Shown here piece after piece: positions 35,351-45,224 of a DNA stretch of 64,000 bases. Within the stretch, counting starts at the first letter, position 1. Every line of letters starts with the position of its first letter. The stretch is from an uncultured Lachnospiraceae bacterium (GTDB taxonomy: Bacteria > Bacillota > Clostridia > Lachnospirales > Lachnospiraceae), in contig CAMEDC010000003.1 in the NCBI GenBank assembly GCA_945913255.1, forward strand, positions 62,001 to 126,000, in the 5' to 3' direction. The position numbers and the translations under genes were made by a program. The notes under the pieces are model-generated. The model saw nothing but the letters and a program-made list of their open reading frames with translations, was not told the origin of the DNA and searched no databases.

Positions 35351-36733
35351 ATGGAACAGGAGAAAGAGAATAAAGAACAAAACAAGCTGGCGGTGATGCC
35401 TGTGGGGAAGCTTCTCGCTTCCCTGGCGGCTCCCGCCATTGCTGCGCAGATTGTAAATCTTCTTTATAATATGGTAGACAGAATTTATATCGGACATATC
35501 CCGGGAGTCGGCGCCCTGGCTTTGACGGGACTCGGCGTTACTCTGCCGGTAATAACACTGGTATCGGCTTTTGCAGCGTTAATCGGTTTCGGTGGAGCAC
35601 CCAGAGCCTCTATCGCCATGGGAAAAGGGGATAATGAAAAGGCGGAGAAGATACTGGGAAATTGTGTGTTTACCCTGATTGTGCTGGCCGTGCTGCTGAC
35701 CGTTTTTTTTACAATCTTTGCGGAACCGATTCTTTATGCGTTTGGTGCCAGTAAAGACACGATTGTCTATGCACTTCCTTATCTGAGAATATATGTGTGC
35801 GGAAGCATCTGCGTGATGTTTACTACAGGACTGAATGCGTTTATTACCTCCCAGGGTTTTGCATCCGTCGGAATGAAGACGGTAATGATAGGCGCAGGAC
35901 TGAATATTGTACTTGACCCTGTTTTTATTTTCGGGCTGCATATGGGCGTCAGGGGAGCGGCACTTGCCACAGTACTTTCTCAGGCGGTTTCCGCTGTCTG
36001 GGTATTGAGTTTCCTGTGCGGAAAGAAGACAATCCTGCGTATAAAAAAGAAAAATATGAAATTTCGATTTGATATTATGGGACCTGTTCTGGCATTGGGA
36101 ATTTCTCCGTTTATCATGCAGTCGACGGAAAGCCTGCTCTCTGTATGCTTCAATACTTCTCTGCAGAAATACGGCGGAGACATCGCAGTGGGAGCCATGA
36201 CAATTCTGGCAAGCGTGATGCAGTTTTCCATGATGCCTTTGCAGGGACTTTCCCAGGGAATGCAGCCGATTGTCAGCTATAATTACGGGGCGGGCAATAT
36301 GGAACGCGTGAGGAAGGCATTCCTACTGACCCTGAGGAGCTGCCTGTGCTATTCTTTGACAATTTGGGCGCTGGCAATGTTGATTCCGGGAGGACTTGCA
36401 AAGATATTTTCTTCCGATTCGGCAACGGTGGAGTACACGCGTTGGGCAATGCGGATTTATATGGCGGCAGCCGGTATCTTTGGTGCACAGATTGCCTGCC
36501 AGCAGACCTTCGTGGCGCTCGGCAAGGCGGTGCATTCACTGTTTTTGGCAGTGCTCAGAAAGATTATTCTGCTGATTCCCATGATTTACATTTTGCCGCA
36601 CTTTTTTGAGAATAAGGTGTTTGCCGTATTCCTGGCAGAGCCGGTTTCGGATTTGCTGGCGGTGACAACCACGGTAACGCTGTTCTTCTGTACCGCATGG
36701 AAGCTGATGAATCCGAAGAAACAGGAAGCATGA
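35351..36733 (+). CDS. MATE-family exporter
   Basis: A 460-residue, 12-helix MATE protein with the N-terminal PVGKLLASLAAPAIAAQI and NMVDRIYIGHIPGVGALALTG stretches typical of this family's subgroup. It starts 28 bases after mgtE with GAAAGAGT before the ATG, so the two may be cotranscribed. Substrate not predictable. Distinct in sequence from the MATE protein at 28060. Confidence 0.9.
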   Translation: MEQEKENKEQNKLAVMPVGKLLASLAAPAIAAQIVNLLYNMVDRIYIGHIPGVGALALTGLGVTLPVITLVSAFAALIGFGGAPRASIAMGKGDNEKAEKILGNCVFTLIVLAVLLTVFFTIFAEPILYAFGASKDTIVYALPYLRIYVCGSICVMFTTGLNAFITSQGFASVGMKTVMIGAGLNIVLDPVFIFGLHMGVRGAALATVLSQAVSAVWVLSFLCGKKTILRIKKKNMKFRFDIMGPVLALGISPFIMQSTESLLSVCFNTSLQKYGGDIAVGAMTILASVMQFSMMPLQGLSQGMQPIVSYNYGAGNMERVRKAFLLTLRSCLCYSLTIWALAMLIPGGLAKIFSSDSATVEYTRWAMRIYMAAAGIFGAQIACQQTFVALGKAVHSLFLAVLRKIILLIPMIYILPHFFENKVFAVFLAEPVSDLLAVTTTVTLFFCTAWKLMNPKKQEA

Positions 36734-36774
36734 CAAGTGTGGAAGAGAGAAGAATTCGCCGATAAATAAGAGTA

Positions 36775-36846
36775 GGTAGTACATGGATACTACCGTGAAA
36801 TAAGGAAATTTAGCAGGAGGTAGTAGAAAAATACTACCTCTTTTTT
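36775..36846 (+). terminator. Tandem GGTAGTA hairpins ending in a terminator
   Basis: A first hairpin GGTAGTA-CATGGA-TACTACC (36775-36794) is followed by a second, GAGGTAGTA / TACTACCTC (36817-36840), with six T residues. Because both stems share the same arm sequences they can also pair crosswise, giving alternative structures. Confidence 0.75.
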
Positions 36847-36996
36847 GTGGGGGAGTATTGAAATAACAGGCGTTCTCATTTTACCATAAAGGTGTACCTG
36901 CAGGGTTCGCGGCAGCTAAACCGGAAGAAAAACAGAGAAAGCTGCTGCAAAATGGGTAAGGCAAAAACAAGAACACAGAGAAACGGGGAAGATGAT

Positions 36997-37734
36997 ATGA
37001 AAAAAATGTGGAGAAGAGTTACAAAGAATTTAAATGGCAGGATGCTGTCAGCGGAAATTGCGCTTATTGTATTTGTGCTGTTAACGATTTTGACGACGGC
37101 GGGAACAGGGGCTTTTTATGAGTATATTGATACACCGACACTGCTTTATATGAGCGTATTTACCGTGCTGATTCTGCCATTTACTGATAAAGGGAAGCAC
37201 TTTTTCAATGGAATGCGGATTGCTTTTTCCAGAAAATGTGAAGGGGTGTCCAGAATGGAACTGGAAAAGGCTATAACGGCAATGAAATTTATCAAGAATG
37301 TGGTGTTTCTGGAGGCTGGAATTACGGTAGCCATCTGTTTTGTGGATCTGTTGTATCACATGGACGATCCGGCTTGTTTGGGACCAGCGCTGGCGGTTTC
37401 CGGCTTAAGCTTTTTCTATGCATCTGTTTTTGCTCTGTTTATCCTGTTGATGATGGGGAAACTGGAGAGCATGGTGGTGGCTTATATGGAGGAAACCACT
37501 GGAGAGGAGACCGCGGAGGACAGCCAGACTGTTTATTTCAAGTTACGTGCCCTGGGACTGACGGACAGGGAAGCGGAGGTGGCGCGGCTTGTGAGCTGCG
37601 AGATGACAAATAAGGAGATTGGGCAGATGCTGTATATATCCGATACCACTGTGAAAAAACACATTACTCATATACTGGAGAAGACAGGGATGGAGGACAG
37701 AGAAAAGCTGACTGAGATGATAAAAAAGCTGTAG
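36997..37734 (+). CDS. Membrane-anchored LuxR-type transcription regulator
   Basis: A 245-residue protein with four hydrophobic helices in the first ~155 residues (about 20-40, 48-66, 98-118, 130-155) and a LuxR-type HTH at the C-terminus (about 185-245, LTDREAEVARLV, NKEIGQMLYISDTTVKKHI). It would sense a membrane or external cue and bind DNA from the membrane. ATG 36997 is chosen because GGGGAAG precedes it; a longer frame from 36892 lacks a ribosome site. No target can be named; the adjacent MATE gene is a candidate. Confidence 0.8.
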   Translation: MKKMWRRVTKNLNGRMLSAEIALIVFVLLTILTTAGTGAFYEYIDTPTLLYMSVFTVLILPFTDKGKHFFNGMRIAFSRKCEGVSRMELEKAITAMKFIKNVVFLEAGITVAICFVDLLYHMDDPACLGPALAVSGLSFFYASVFALFILLMMGKLESMVVAYMEETTGEETAEDSQTVYFKLRALGLTDREAEVARLVSCEMTNKEIGQMLYISDTTVKKHITHILEKTGMEDREKLTEMIKKL

Positions 37735-37839
37735 TGATTCAGAAAGTCATACTGTTAAAAAGTGAATAAAAAAGATGACTTTTTCCGTAAAAAAAGGTAA
37801 AATAAATAAGAGAAAAAGGATGTCAGGAGAAAAAACAGT

Positions 37840-38706
37840 ATGATGCAGGAAAGCATAAATAGTGAAGATCTTGTGATGGAAGACCTGAACCCCACCTTCC
37901 TCTTTACATGGAAGGGAACTCGGCAAAAGGACAGGGATGAAGCAACCTTCCACAGTCATGATCATCTGGAGATGGCATTTATCCTGTCGGGAGAAGGGAA
38001 ATATCGTTTTGAAGACGGTATCTGCCCTGTGAAAGAAGGGGATTTACTGATTTTGAATCCTGGAGTAAAGCATCAGGCACTGGCTTGCCCGGAGGCGGAG
38101 ACACCGACGACGGAATTCTTTGTTGGGGTAATGGACCTTCAGATTGGGAAGCTTCCTGCCAATACACTGCCTGTACCGGGCGGGGGACATATCTTGCATA
38201 CCTCAGGGGAATTGCGCCAGAAGCTGTTTCGCATCTGCTCTGCCATGGAAGCGGAAAATGCAGTGTGCAGACAGGGAAGGTATTTTATGCTGAAATCCTA
38301 TCTGATGCAGATGCTGCTTCTTGTAATCAGAGAGCAGTGTGAGCCTGTGGAACATACAGGAGGTTATGCCTTCGAATCTGTCAATAAGAAATATGTGGTG
38401 GAACAAATTGTGAATTATTTTGAAGATCATTACAACGAAAAGGTTTCTCTTGACCAGATTGCGGAAAATATGTACCTGAGTCCTTTTTATATTTCAAAAA
38501 TTTTCAAAAGTGAGACAGGCGATACGCCCATCCGGCATTTGATTAACATCAGGCTCGAGAAAGCGAAGGAGCTGCTGGAAGATGGCTGTGCAGAAAGTAT
38601 TCAGGAGGTTGCCGCATCTGTTGGCTATGATGATGCCTACCATTTCAGTAAATTGTTTAAAAAACATTATGGAATGACACCGTCTCAGGCACGGAAAAAA
38701 AGGTAA
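37840..38706 (+). CDS. AraC-family transcription regulator
   Basis: A 288-residue regulator with an N-terminal cupin-like ligand domain (HSHDHLEMAFILSGEGKY, about residues 34-51) and a C-terminal pair of HTH motifs (about 190-288, including DQIAENMYLSPFYISKIFK and ending in FSKLFKKHYGMTPSQAR). This family usually controls sugar use. Ligand unknown. The ribosome site is CAGGAGAAAAAACAGT. It stands alone between the LuxR-type gene and the next orphan. Confidence 0.9.
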   Translation: MMQESINSEDLVMEDLNPTFLFTWKGTRQKDRDEATFHSHDHLEMAFILSGEGKYRFEDGICPVKEGDLLILNPGVKHQALACPEAETPTTEFFVGVMDLQIGKLPANTLPVPGGGHILHTSGELRQKLFRICSAMEAENAVCRQGRYFMLKSYLMQMLLLVIREQCEPVEHTGGYAFESVNKKYVVEQIVNYFEDHYNEKVSLDQIAENMYLSPFYISKIFKSETGDTPIRHLINIRLEKAKELLEDGCAESIQEVAASVGYDDAYHFSKLFKKHYGMTPSQARKKR

Positions 38707-38823
38707 AGCTTGTTTATTTTTTAACTTATGGAAAAACTGTTTTCAAGGCGGAAAGAATTTGATACAATAACCGGCAGAAAACAGAATACATGAGACAGGT
38801 GTATGATATGGAGGTAAAACCAA

Positions 38824-39492
38824 ATGAGATATTTTTTTGAATCCAAAGTGGAAAAGAAGGAAAAAGGGTATATGATTCAGATTCCCTTTAATGTATGGGA
38901 GGTCTGCAAACAGAGAGATGTCATTCAGGGAGAGGTTGTACTGGACAACAAGATTATTGACTGTGAACTGCTTCCCAAGGAAAAAGGAAACTATGAAATT
39001 CACATTGAGGATGAGGATGCTGTCAGCGTGGAGCTTGGCGTACCGCACAAGATTCTGCTTCATGTGACAGGTTCCCTGATTCGTATGGATCAGAACAGTC
39101 CTTACAGCTTTGACAAGCCTATCCGTAAGATTGACAGCATGGATGTGATTATCCAGCCGGAGGATGGACTTTGCGGACAGTCCTGTGTGGCTATGCTGGC
39201 GGGTGTTACGATTGCCGAGGTTATCAGTGTGATGGACTGCCGCGAGTGGCAGGCAACGATGGGCCGTGTGATTTCCGCATTGAATTATTATGGAATCGAT
39301 CACAGCGATATTATTGTTTACACGGAGGGAAGGGATGCCGTGCTTCCCAAGTGCTGTATCATGATGGAGAAGATGGGGCGTTTCTGCCATTATCTTGTTC
39401 ATTATGACGGCAAGTTCTATGATTCCAACCTGGGCGTATTGGAAGAGTACGATATGTCCAAGCTGCTGGGGTATCTGGAAATTAAGTGCTAA
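38824..39492 (+). CDS. Two-domain protein with C39-peptidase-like active site
   Basis: A 222-residue protein of no named family. The first ~100 residues look like a small beta-barrel (ending in HVTGSLIRMDQN), resembling DUF1905-type domains. The second half has a papain/C39-like arrangement: Gln111 six residues before Cys117 in QPEDGLCGQSC, then His189 in CHYLVHYDG and Asp200 in FYDSN, the expected oxyanion Gln, Cys, His and Asp. No signal peptide or membrane helix is seen, so it is probably cytoplasmic, unlike bacteriocin-processing C39 domains. AGGTAAAACCAA-type spacing from ATGGAGG gives a good ribosome site. Confidence 0.7.
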   Translation: MRYFFESKVEKKEKGYMIQIPFNVWEVCKQRDVIQGEVVLDNKIIDCELLPKEKGNYEIHIEDEDAVSVELGVPHKILLHVTGSLIRMDQNSPYSFDKPIRKIDSMDVIIQPEDGLCGQSCVAMLAGVTIAEVISVMDCREWQATMGRVISALNYYGIDHSDIIVYTEGRDAVLPKCCIMMEKMGRFCHYLVHYDGKFYDSNLGVLEEYDMSKLLGYLEIKC

Positions 39493-39535
39493 GGATACGA
39501 AGAACTTCTTTCGAATTGAATAGTTTTGAGTAGGA

Positions 39536-39563
39536 CCGTCTGTGTAAACACAGGCGGTTTTTT
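39536..39563 (+). terminator. Intrinsic terminator
   Basis: CCGTCTGT pairs with ACAGGCGG (one G-U pair) and six T residues follow; 44 bases after the C39-like gene. Confidence 0.85.
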
Positions 39564-39605
39564 GAGCCGGTAAGAGGCTGTTTATTCTTGATTTTTTGTC
39601 TCTGA

Positions 39606-39689
39606 GGGTACAGGAGAGGATTTAGCGCAGATGTACCTTCTGACTTTCGGATTTGTGGGTACAGGAAATGATTTTGAGCAGTAATACCC
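39606..39689 (+). repeat. Two imperfect 51-base-period repeats
   Basis: Two related units begin GGGTACAGGA at 39606 and 39657; each ends with a partial complement of its start (GTACC, TACCC), so each can form a hairpin. The minus strand can be read as a short Pro/Ser/Cys-rich ORF with the pattern KS(F/S)PVP(T/S), which looks like translation of the repeat, not a gene. Probably one of the intergenic repeats common in this lineage. Confidence 0.55.
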
Positions 39690-39930
39690 ACAGGTTTCCA
39701 GAGTTGCGGCACAGTTTTTAGATTTCAACTGACACATGATTATCCGGTATTGGTCACTCGGATATACGTGTGCCGGCTATCTACAGGTCAATGGTCCGCC
39801 GCGAGTTCCACCGTCATAGTTTATGAGACATAAACACCATATTCATTAATACATTTATTACAGTATCAATCCACACTATCAATAAAAGAAGAAAAGGCAT
39901 CCTAAACAGCACTGTGGAACCAGAACACCC

Positions 39931-40125
39931 TCACCGGTACATCAGCAGAGTTGCTTTTACCATATGATGCACTCCTGCCGGTGCTAAAAAGGACATCCCT
40001 TCATGAATGGCAACTTCTGTCTCGTCAATTTTCACCATTCCTTCTCCCGACAATACGAAAAAGCCCTTCGGATTTTCATGAATTCCACTTTTTCCGTATT
40101 CTGATATGTAATGACCTCTTGTCAA
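39931..40125 (-). pseudogene. Cupin-domain protein fragment
   Basis: The minus strand encodes about 64 residues with the cupin pattern GFFVLSGEGMVKIDE and EGMSFLAPAGVHHMVK, as in AraC N-terminal or small cupin proteins. There is no start with a ribosome site, and its N-terminal end meets the TnpB tail at about 40130, so the rest was probably lost there. Not expected to be functional. Confidence 0.6.
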
Positions 40126-40157
40126 GTACAAATTAACAGAAATGACAAATAGAATAA

Positions 40158-40259
40158 GAAGCATATATAGGGCAGGGACTGCCCGAATTAACGCCTGTGG
40201 AGATAGTAGGGCACGAGGTCAATGAAGCACGAAGCTCATTGGCTATAGACAATGGGTAA
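40158..40259 (+). pseudogene. tnpB: TnpB C-terminal remnant (IS200/IS605 family)
   Basis: A stop-bounded frame gives 33 residues ending LPELTPVEIVGHEVNEARSS and a few more, the characteristic tail of TnpB proteins. All catalytic parts are missing. A CATTG/CAATG hairpin overlaps the end, as at IS605 right ends. It marks an old insertion beside the cupin fragment. Confidence 0.7.
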
Positions 40260-40416
40260 TTCACAACGTAGCAGAGAAGGCTTGTGGTATAAGAATAAAT
40301 CAATTCTAAAATAAGTATTAAATTGCCCCAACAAGGTCAAAATGAGAAAATAAGAGAAAAAAAGAGATATTATGAGAAAATGAGAGAATAATAATTATGT
40401 ATAACCATGAATACGG

Positions 40417-40445
40417 TTGAAAAAGTCTGCATATAAAACTAATAT
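40417..40445 (+). promoter_or_regulatory. Sigma-A promoter of groESL
   Basis: TTGAAA and TAATAT with a 17-base spacer; the CIRCE operator begins 13 bases after the -10 box. Confidence 0.8.
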
Positions 40446-40457
40446 ATGTTCTAGTAA

Positions 40458-40484
40458 TTAGCACTCAAATAAAATGAGTGCTAA
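40458..40484 (+). promoter_or_regulatory. CIRCE operator (HrcA binding site)
   Basis: Perfect TTAGCACTC-N9-GAGTGCTAA, the consensus operator of the heat-shock repressor HrcA, placed at the start of the groESL transcript. Confidence 0.97.
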
Positions 40485-40519
40485 CAAAAGAATAGCTAGT
40501 CGATAAGGAGGCAATTATA

Positions 40520-40804
40520 ATGAAATTAGTACCTTTAGGTGACAGAGTTGTATTAAAGCAGTTGGTTGCTGAGGAGACAACCAAATCCGGTATCGTTCTT
40601 CCCGGACAGAATAAGGAGAAGCCCCAGCAGGCTGAGGTAATCGCAGTTGGCCCCGGCGGAGTGGTAGACGGCAAGGAGATTAAGATGGAAGTCAAGGTTG
40701 GCGACCAGGTTATTTATTCCAAATATGCCGGAACAGAAGTAAAGCTTGAGGATGAAGAGTACATTGTTGTAAAACAGAACGATATCCTGGCTGTCATTGA
40801 ATAG
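40520..40804 (+). CDS. groES: Co-chaperonin GroES
   Basis: The 94-residue lid of the GroEL chaperonin. The mobile loop TKSGIVLPG and the VPLGDRVVLK-type start (here LVPLGDRVVLKQL) are typical. AAGGAGGCAATTATA precedes the ATG. It lies 36 bases behind CIRCE and 49 bases before groEL, so heat and misfolded protein should induce both through HrcA. Confidence 0.97.
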   Translation: MKLVPLGDRVVLKQLVAEETTKSGIVLPGQNKEKPQQAEVIAVGPGGVVDGKEIKMEVKVGDQVIYSKYAGTEVKLEDEEYIVVKQNDILAVIE

Positions 40805-40835
40805 TGCAGAATATTTCTATTAAAAATGAGAATAA

Positions 40836-42477
<1,642 letters not shown>

Positions 42478-42479
<2 letters not shown>

Positions 42480-42543
42480 CATGTCAGCAGGAAATCAAGC
42501 GCCGCGCATTGCGCGGCATTTGATTTCACCTGACATGTTATCG
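42478..42543 (+). repeat. Long imperfect inverted repeat after groEL
   Basis: AACATGTCAG at the groEL stop pairs with CTGACATGTT 46 bases later; inside are AAATCAA/TTGATTT and GCCGCGC/GCGCGGC. Together they form an extended hairpin of about 24 pairs with small internal loops and no T run. It may protect the groESL mRNA 3' end or slow the polymerase before the terminator downstream. Confidence 0.8.
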
Positions 42544-42596
42544 AGAAGAAGCAAGAGTGCGAAAGCACGCTGGTATTTTTATTCCTTGAAAATTTC

Positions 42597-42628
42597 GGCA
42601 TAGTCGTTTATTCGGCTATGCCTTTTTT
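42597..42628 (+). terminator. Intrinsic terminator of groESL
   Basis: A 10-bp stem GGCATAGTCG/CGGCTATGCC with a TTTATT loop and six T residues. Confidence 0.92.
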
Positions 42629-42691
42629 GTTTTTTGAAGATCAAACGATAAAACAATATTTCTCATTGTTACTGAGGGGCCTTATATCGCA

Positions 42692-42720
42692 TTGAAAACG
42701 TGTCCTGTATATGGTATGCT
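42692..42720 (+). promoter_or_regulatory. Sigma-A promoter of the STAND-TPR gene
   Basis: TTGAAA and TATGCT with a 17-base spacer, 43 bases before the start codon. Confidence 0.65.
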
Positions 42721-42763
42721 TGATAAAAATGCAGGCTTACCAAAAGGCAGGGGGAGGATAGTT

Positions 42764-45046
42764 ATGTCGAAAAAACCGGAGCAGCAGTATGTAATAGAAC
42801 CAAAATCAGCAAAGGAAATGTTTACGGACAGAGAGGAACCGAGGGCGGCATTTTGGGAGGTTTATAACAAGATACAGCAGGGGGAATATGATGTTATACA
42901 CTATTACGGAATAGGTGGAATTGGAAAGACTACATTGCTGAAACAAATACGATGGGAGATAAGCAAAAAGTTTCATGATTCCCATGAGATGAGTATATAT
43001 TATAATTTTGAGAAGAATCAGTCCAAAGAGGACTTCCTGTTTGTCCTTTCGCGTCAGATTATGCTGCGAAATAAGGAAGCCAGATTCCCTGTATTTGACT
43101 ATGCATTTGAAAAGCGGATGGCAGATGCCGGAAAAACAAAAGCAGAAATAAGCAGTTATATTGCGACGAAAGAGAATGAAATCCTGACCATAGAGGGAGC
43201 CATTGACCAGATCAGTGGAATTGCCAGCGATTTTCTGCCATTTGTGAATGTAGCAACAGTGGCTGCAAAAGGGGTTATCAGTCTGTGCGAGAAGGAATAT
43301 CAGAAGCATATTTTAACGAATAATGAAAACAGAAGAATTGTTTATGAAATCAATTCTTTAAAAGGAGATGAGATTGGAAAAAATCTTGTCAGGTATTTTG
43401 CCCATGATGCCTTTCAGATTTTTAACAAATTCACCAGCCCGTTTGTAATCTTGTTAGATGGCTATGAAGCTTTGGTAAGTATTTTAAGAGACGGAGATGA
43501 GAGGGCAAACCTTGCAGATGCCTGGATTCACGAAGAAGGCTGTGGCTTGGTGCGCCAACTGCCGAATGTATGTTGGGTAGTGGCAGGAAGAGAACAGCTA
43601 CAATGGGATAAAGAGTTATTGCCGGATAATCAAAAGCACTTGATGGGACGAATTTCATCTATGGATGCCAGAGGTTATTTCAATCGGATTGGTATCTGGG
43701 ATGAGGAACTGATTAAAGGATTATATGGACTTACCGGCGGAACACCGGTATATATGGACTGGTGCTACAAAAAATATCTCCAGTTATTAGGGAAGAAGGA
43801 ATCCGGTTATCAGTTCAGGATAGATGATTTTGGAAAAAGTACAACGGATTTGGCAGAGCGTTATCTGAGAGATATGTCATCGGTTCATCTGAATACGGTG
43901 CGGATTATGTGTTGTCTGCCGGATATCTGGAATAACGAAATGTTTTCGTGGGTTGCCCGGAAAGCGGGTTATCTGGAATGCCTGGGAGAAGAGGGAAACC
44001 AGATTAAGGAATTGTCTTTGATTGAAAAGATGGACAATTACTTCAGGGTGCATGAAACCTTCCGTACGATTGTTACCAATGTGATAAACGAGAAGAAACG
44101 GGAACAATTATCAGAAATTGTTTTTCAATATCTCTTTGCGATATTGGATGGAGAGTGCACTGTTAATGAAAAATCTGTCATCATAAAAAGTTATGTTCAG
44201 TCCCTGGAGCGGATCGGAAAATGTGTGAAGTGGAATGACGAGAAGCTGAGCAAGTTAGTTGACTGTGTTGTTGCTCTATACAGGGAAGGCGATTATCAAG
44301 TTCAAACGGATATAGCAGAAAGTATCTGTGAGTATGTTAAGGCAAAGGTGAATGATGAGGAAAATGTCAGTTATCTGAAAGGATTGTATTATGTTGCAGC
44401 GTCATATAGTTTTGCCGGCAAGTATAAAGAAGCGAAAGAACTATGGGAAAAGGTGTATGAAGCCCGGAAGCGTGTGTTGGGAGAGGAACACCCGGATACA
44501 CTGGTCTGCCTGAATGATTTGGCAGCTATTTATGGCTTTTTGGGAGATTATGAGAAATTAAAAGAGATAAATGAGAGGGTTTATGAAGTCCGGAGCCGGG
44601 TATTGGGAGATGGACACCCGGATACACTGGTCAGCATGCATAATCTGGCAATCACCTATGGTATTTTAGGGGATTATGAGAAGTCGAAGAAGTTAAGTGA
44701 ACTAATTTATGAAATCCGTAGCCGGGCATTGGGAGAGGAACATCCGGATACGCTGGTCAGCCTACACAGTCTGGCAATTTCCTATGGAAACCTGGGAGAT
44801 TATGAGAAGTCGAAGGAGTTAGCGGAAAAGTTGTATGAAGCCCGTTGCAGGGTATTGGGAGAGGAACATCCGAGTACTCTGAATAGCCTGGGCAATTTGG
44901 CAATTTCCTACGGCAATTTGGGAGATTATGAGAAGTCGAAGGAGTTAGCGGAAAAGTTGTATGAAGCCCGTTGCAGGGTATTGGGAGAGGAACATCCGAG
45001 TACCCAGGCCATCTCTCATTATCTGGCAGCGCTTTATAAGTATTAG
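42764..45046 (+). CDS. STAND-type NTPase with kinesin-light-chain-like TPR repeats
   Basis: A 760-residue cytoplasmic protein. After ~48 residues with no recognised effector comes a P-loop, GIGGIGKTT (residues 49-57), then a NACHT/NB-ARC-like module with a Walker B-like FVILLDGYEAL (about 227) and VCWVVAGREQL, a helical winged region, and from about residue 545 at least five 42-residue TPRs of the LGEEHPDTL type. STAND proteins use NTP hydrolysis to oligomerise on a ligand, often phage or stress signals, sensed by the repeats. The last two repeats share an 85-base identical DNA stretch, so the array was duplicated recently. ATG 42764 has GGAGG upstream. It lacks any neighbouring effector; the gene is more A+T-rich than its neighbours. 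Confidence 0.8.
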   Translation: MSKKPEQQYVIEPKSAKEMFTDREEPRAAFWEVYNKIQQGEYDVIHYYGIGGIGKTTLLKQIRWEISKKFHDSHEMSIYYNFEKNQSKEDFLFVLSRQIMLRNKEARFPVFDYAFEKRMADAGKTKAEISSYIATKENEILTIEGAIDQISGIASDFLPFVNVATVAAKGVISLCEKEYQKHILTNNENRRIVYEINSLKGDEIGKNLVRYFAHDAFQIFNKFTSPFVILLDGYEALVSILRDGDERANLADAWIHEEGCGLVRQLPNVCWVVAGREQLQWDKELLPDNQKHLMGRISSMDARGYFNRIGIWDEELIKGLYGLTGGTPVYMDWCYKKYLQLLGKKESGYQFRIDDFGKSTTDLAERYLRDMSSVHLNTVRIMCCLPDIWNNEMFSWVARKAGYLECLGEEGNQIKELSLIEKMDNYFRVHETFRTIVTNVINEKKREQLSEIVFQYLFAILDGECTVNEKSVIIKSYVQSLERIGKCVKWNDEKLSKLVDCVVALYREGDYQVQTDIAESICEYVKAKVNDEENVSYLKGLYYVAASYSFAGKYKEAKELWEKVYEARKRVLGEEHPDTLVCLNDLAAIYGFLGDYEKLKEINERVYEVRSRVLGDGHPDTLVSMHNLAITYGILGDYEKSKKLSELIYEIRSRALGEEHPDTLVSLHSLAISYGNLGDYEKSKELAEKLYEARCRVLGEEHPSTLNSLGNLAISYGNLGDYEKSKELAEKLYEARCRVLGEEHPSTQAISHYLAALYKY

Positions 45047-45082
45047 AGGATTATGAATTAACAACTCGAATTCACAAACTAC

Positions 45083-45111
45083 TTGACATAGTATTAAAAA
45101 CCATGTATTGT
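45083..45111 (+). promoter_or_regulatory. Candidate promoter upstream of the gene at 45225
   Basis: TTGACA and TATTGT with a 17-base spacer. A second extended -10 (TGCTATAAT, TATAAT at 45159-45164) is nearer the gene and may be the true start. Confidence 0.5.
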
Positions 45112-45224
45112 ATCTAGTGAGCATCAAACCACTTCTTTATGTTTGAAATAAGATATGCTATAATGTACGCTATGATGTTCACGGGTCAAAACTCGAATGC
45201 CACATTTGCAAAGGAGAAATCATT

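Noticed and set aside
42692-42763. N-terminal extension of the STAND gene from an upstream TTG at 42692
   Set aside because: The stretch overlaps a good promoter (TTGAAA-N17-TATGCT) and lacks a ribosome site, so it is not coding.
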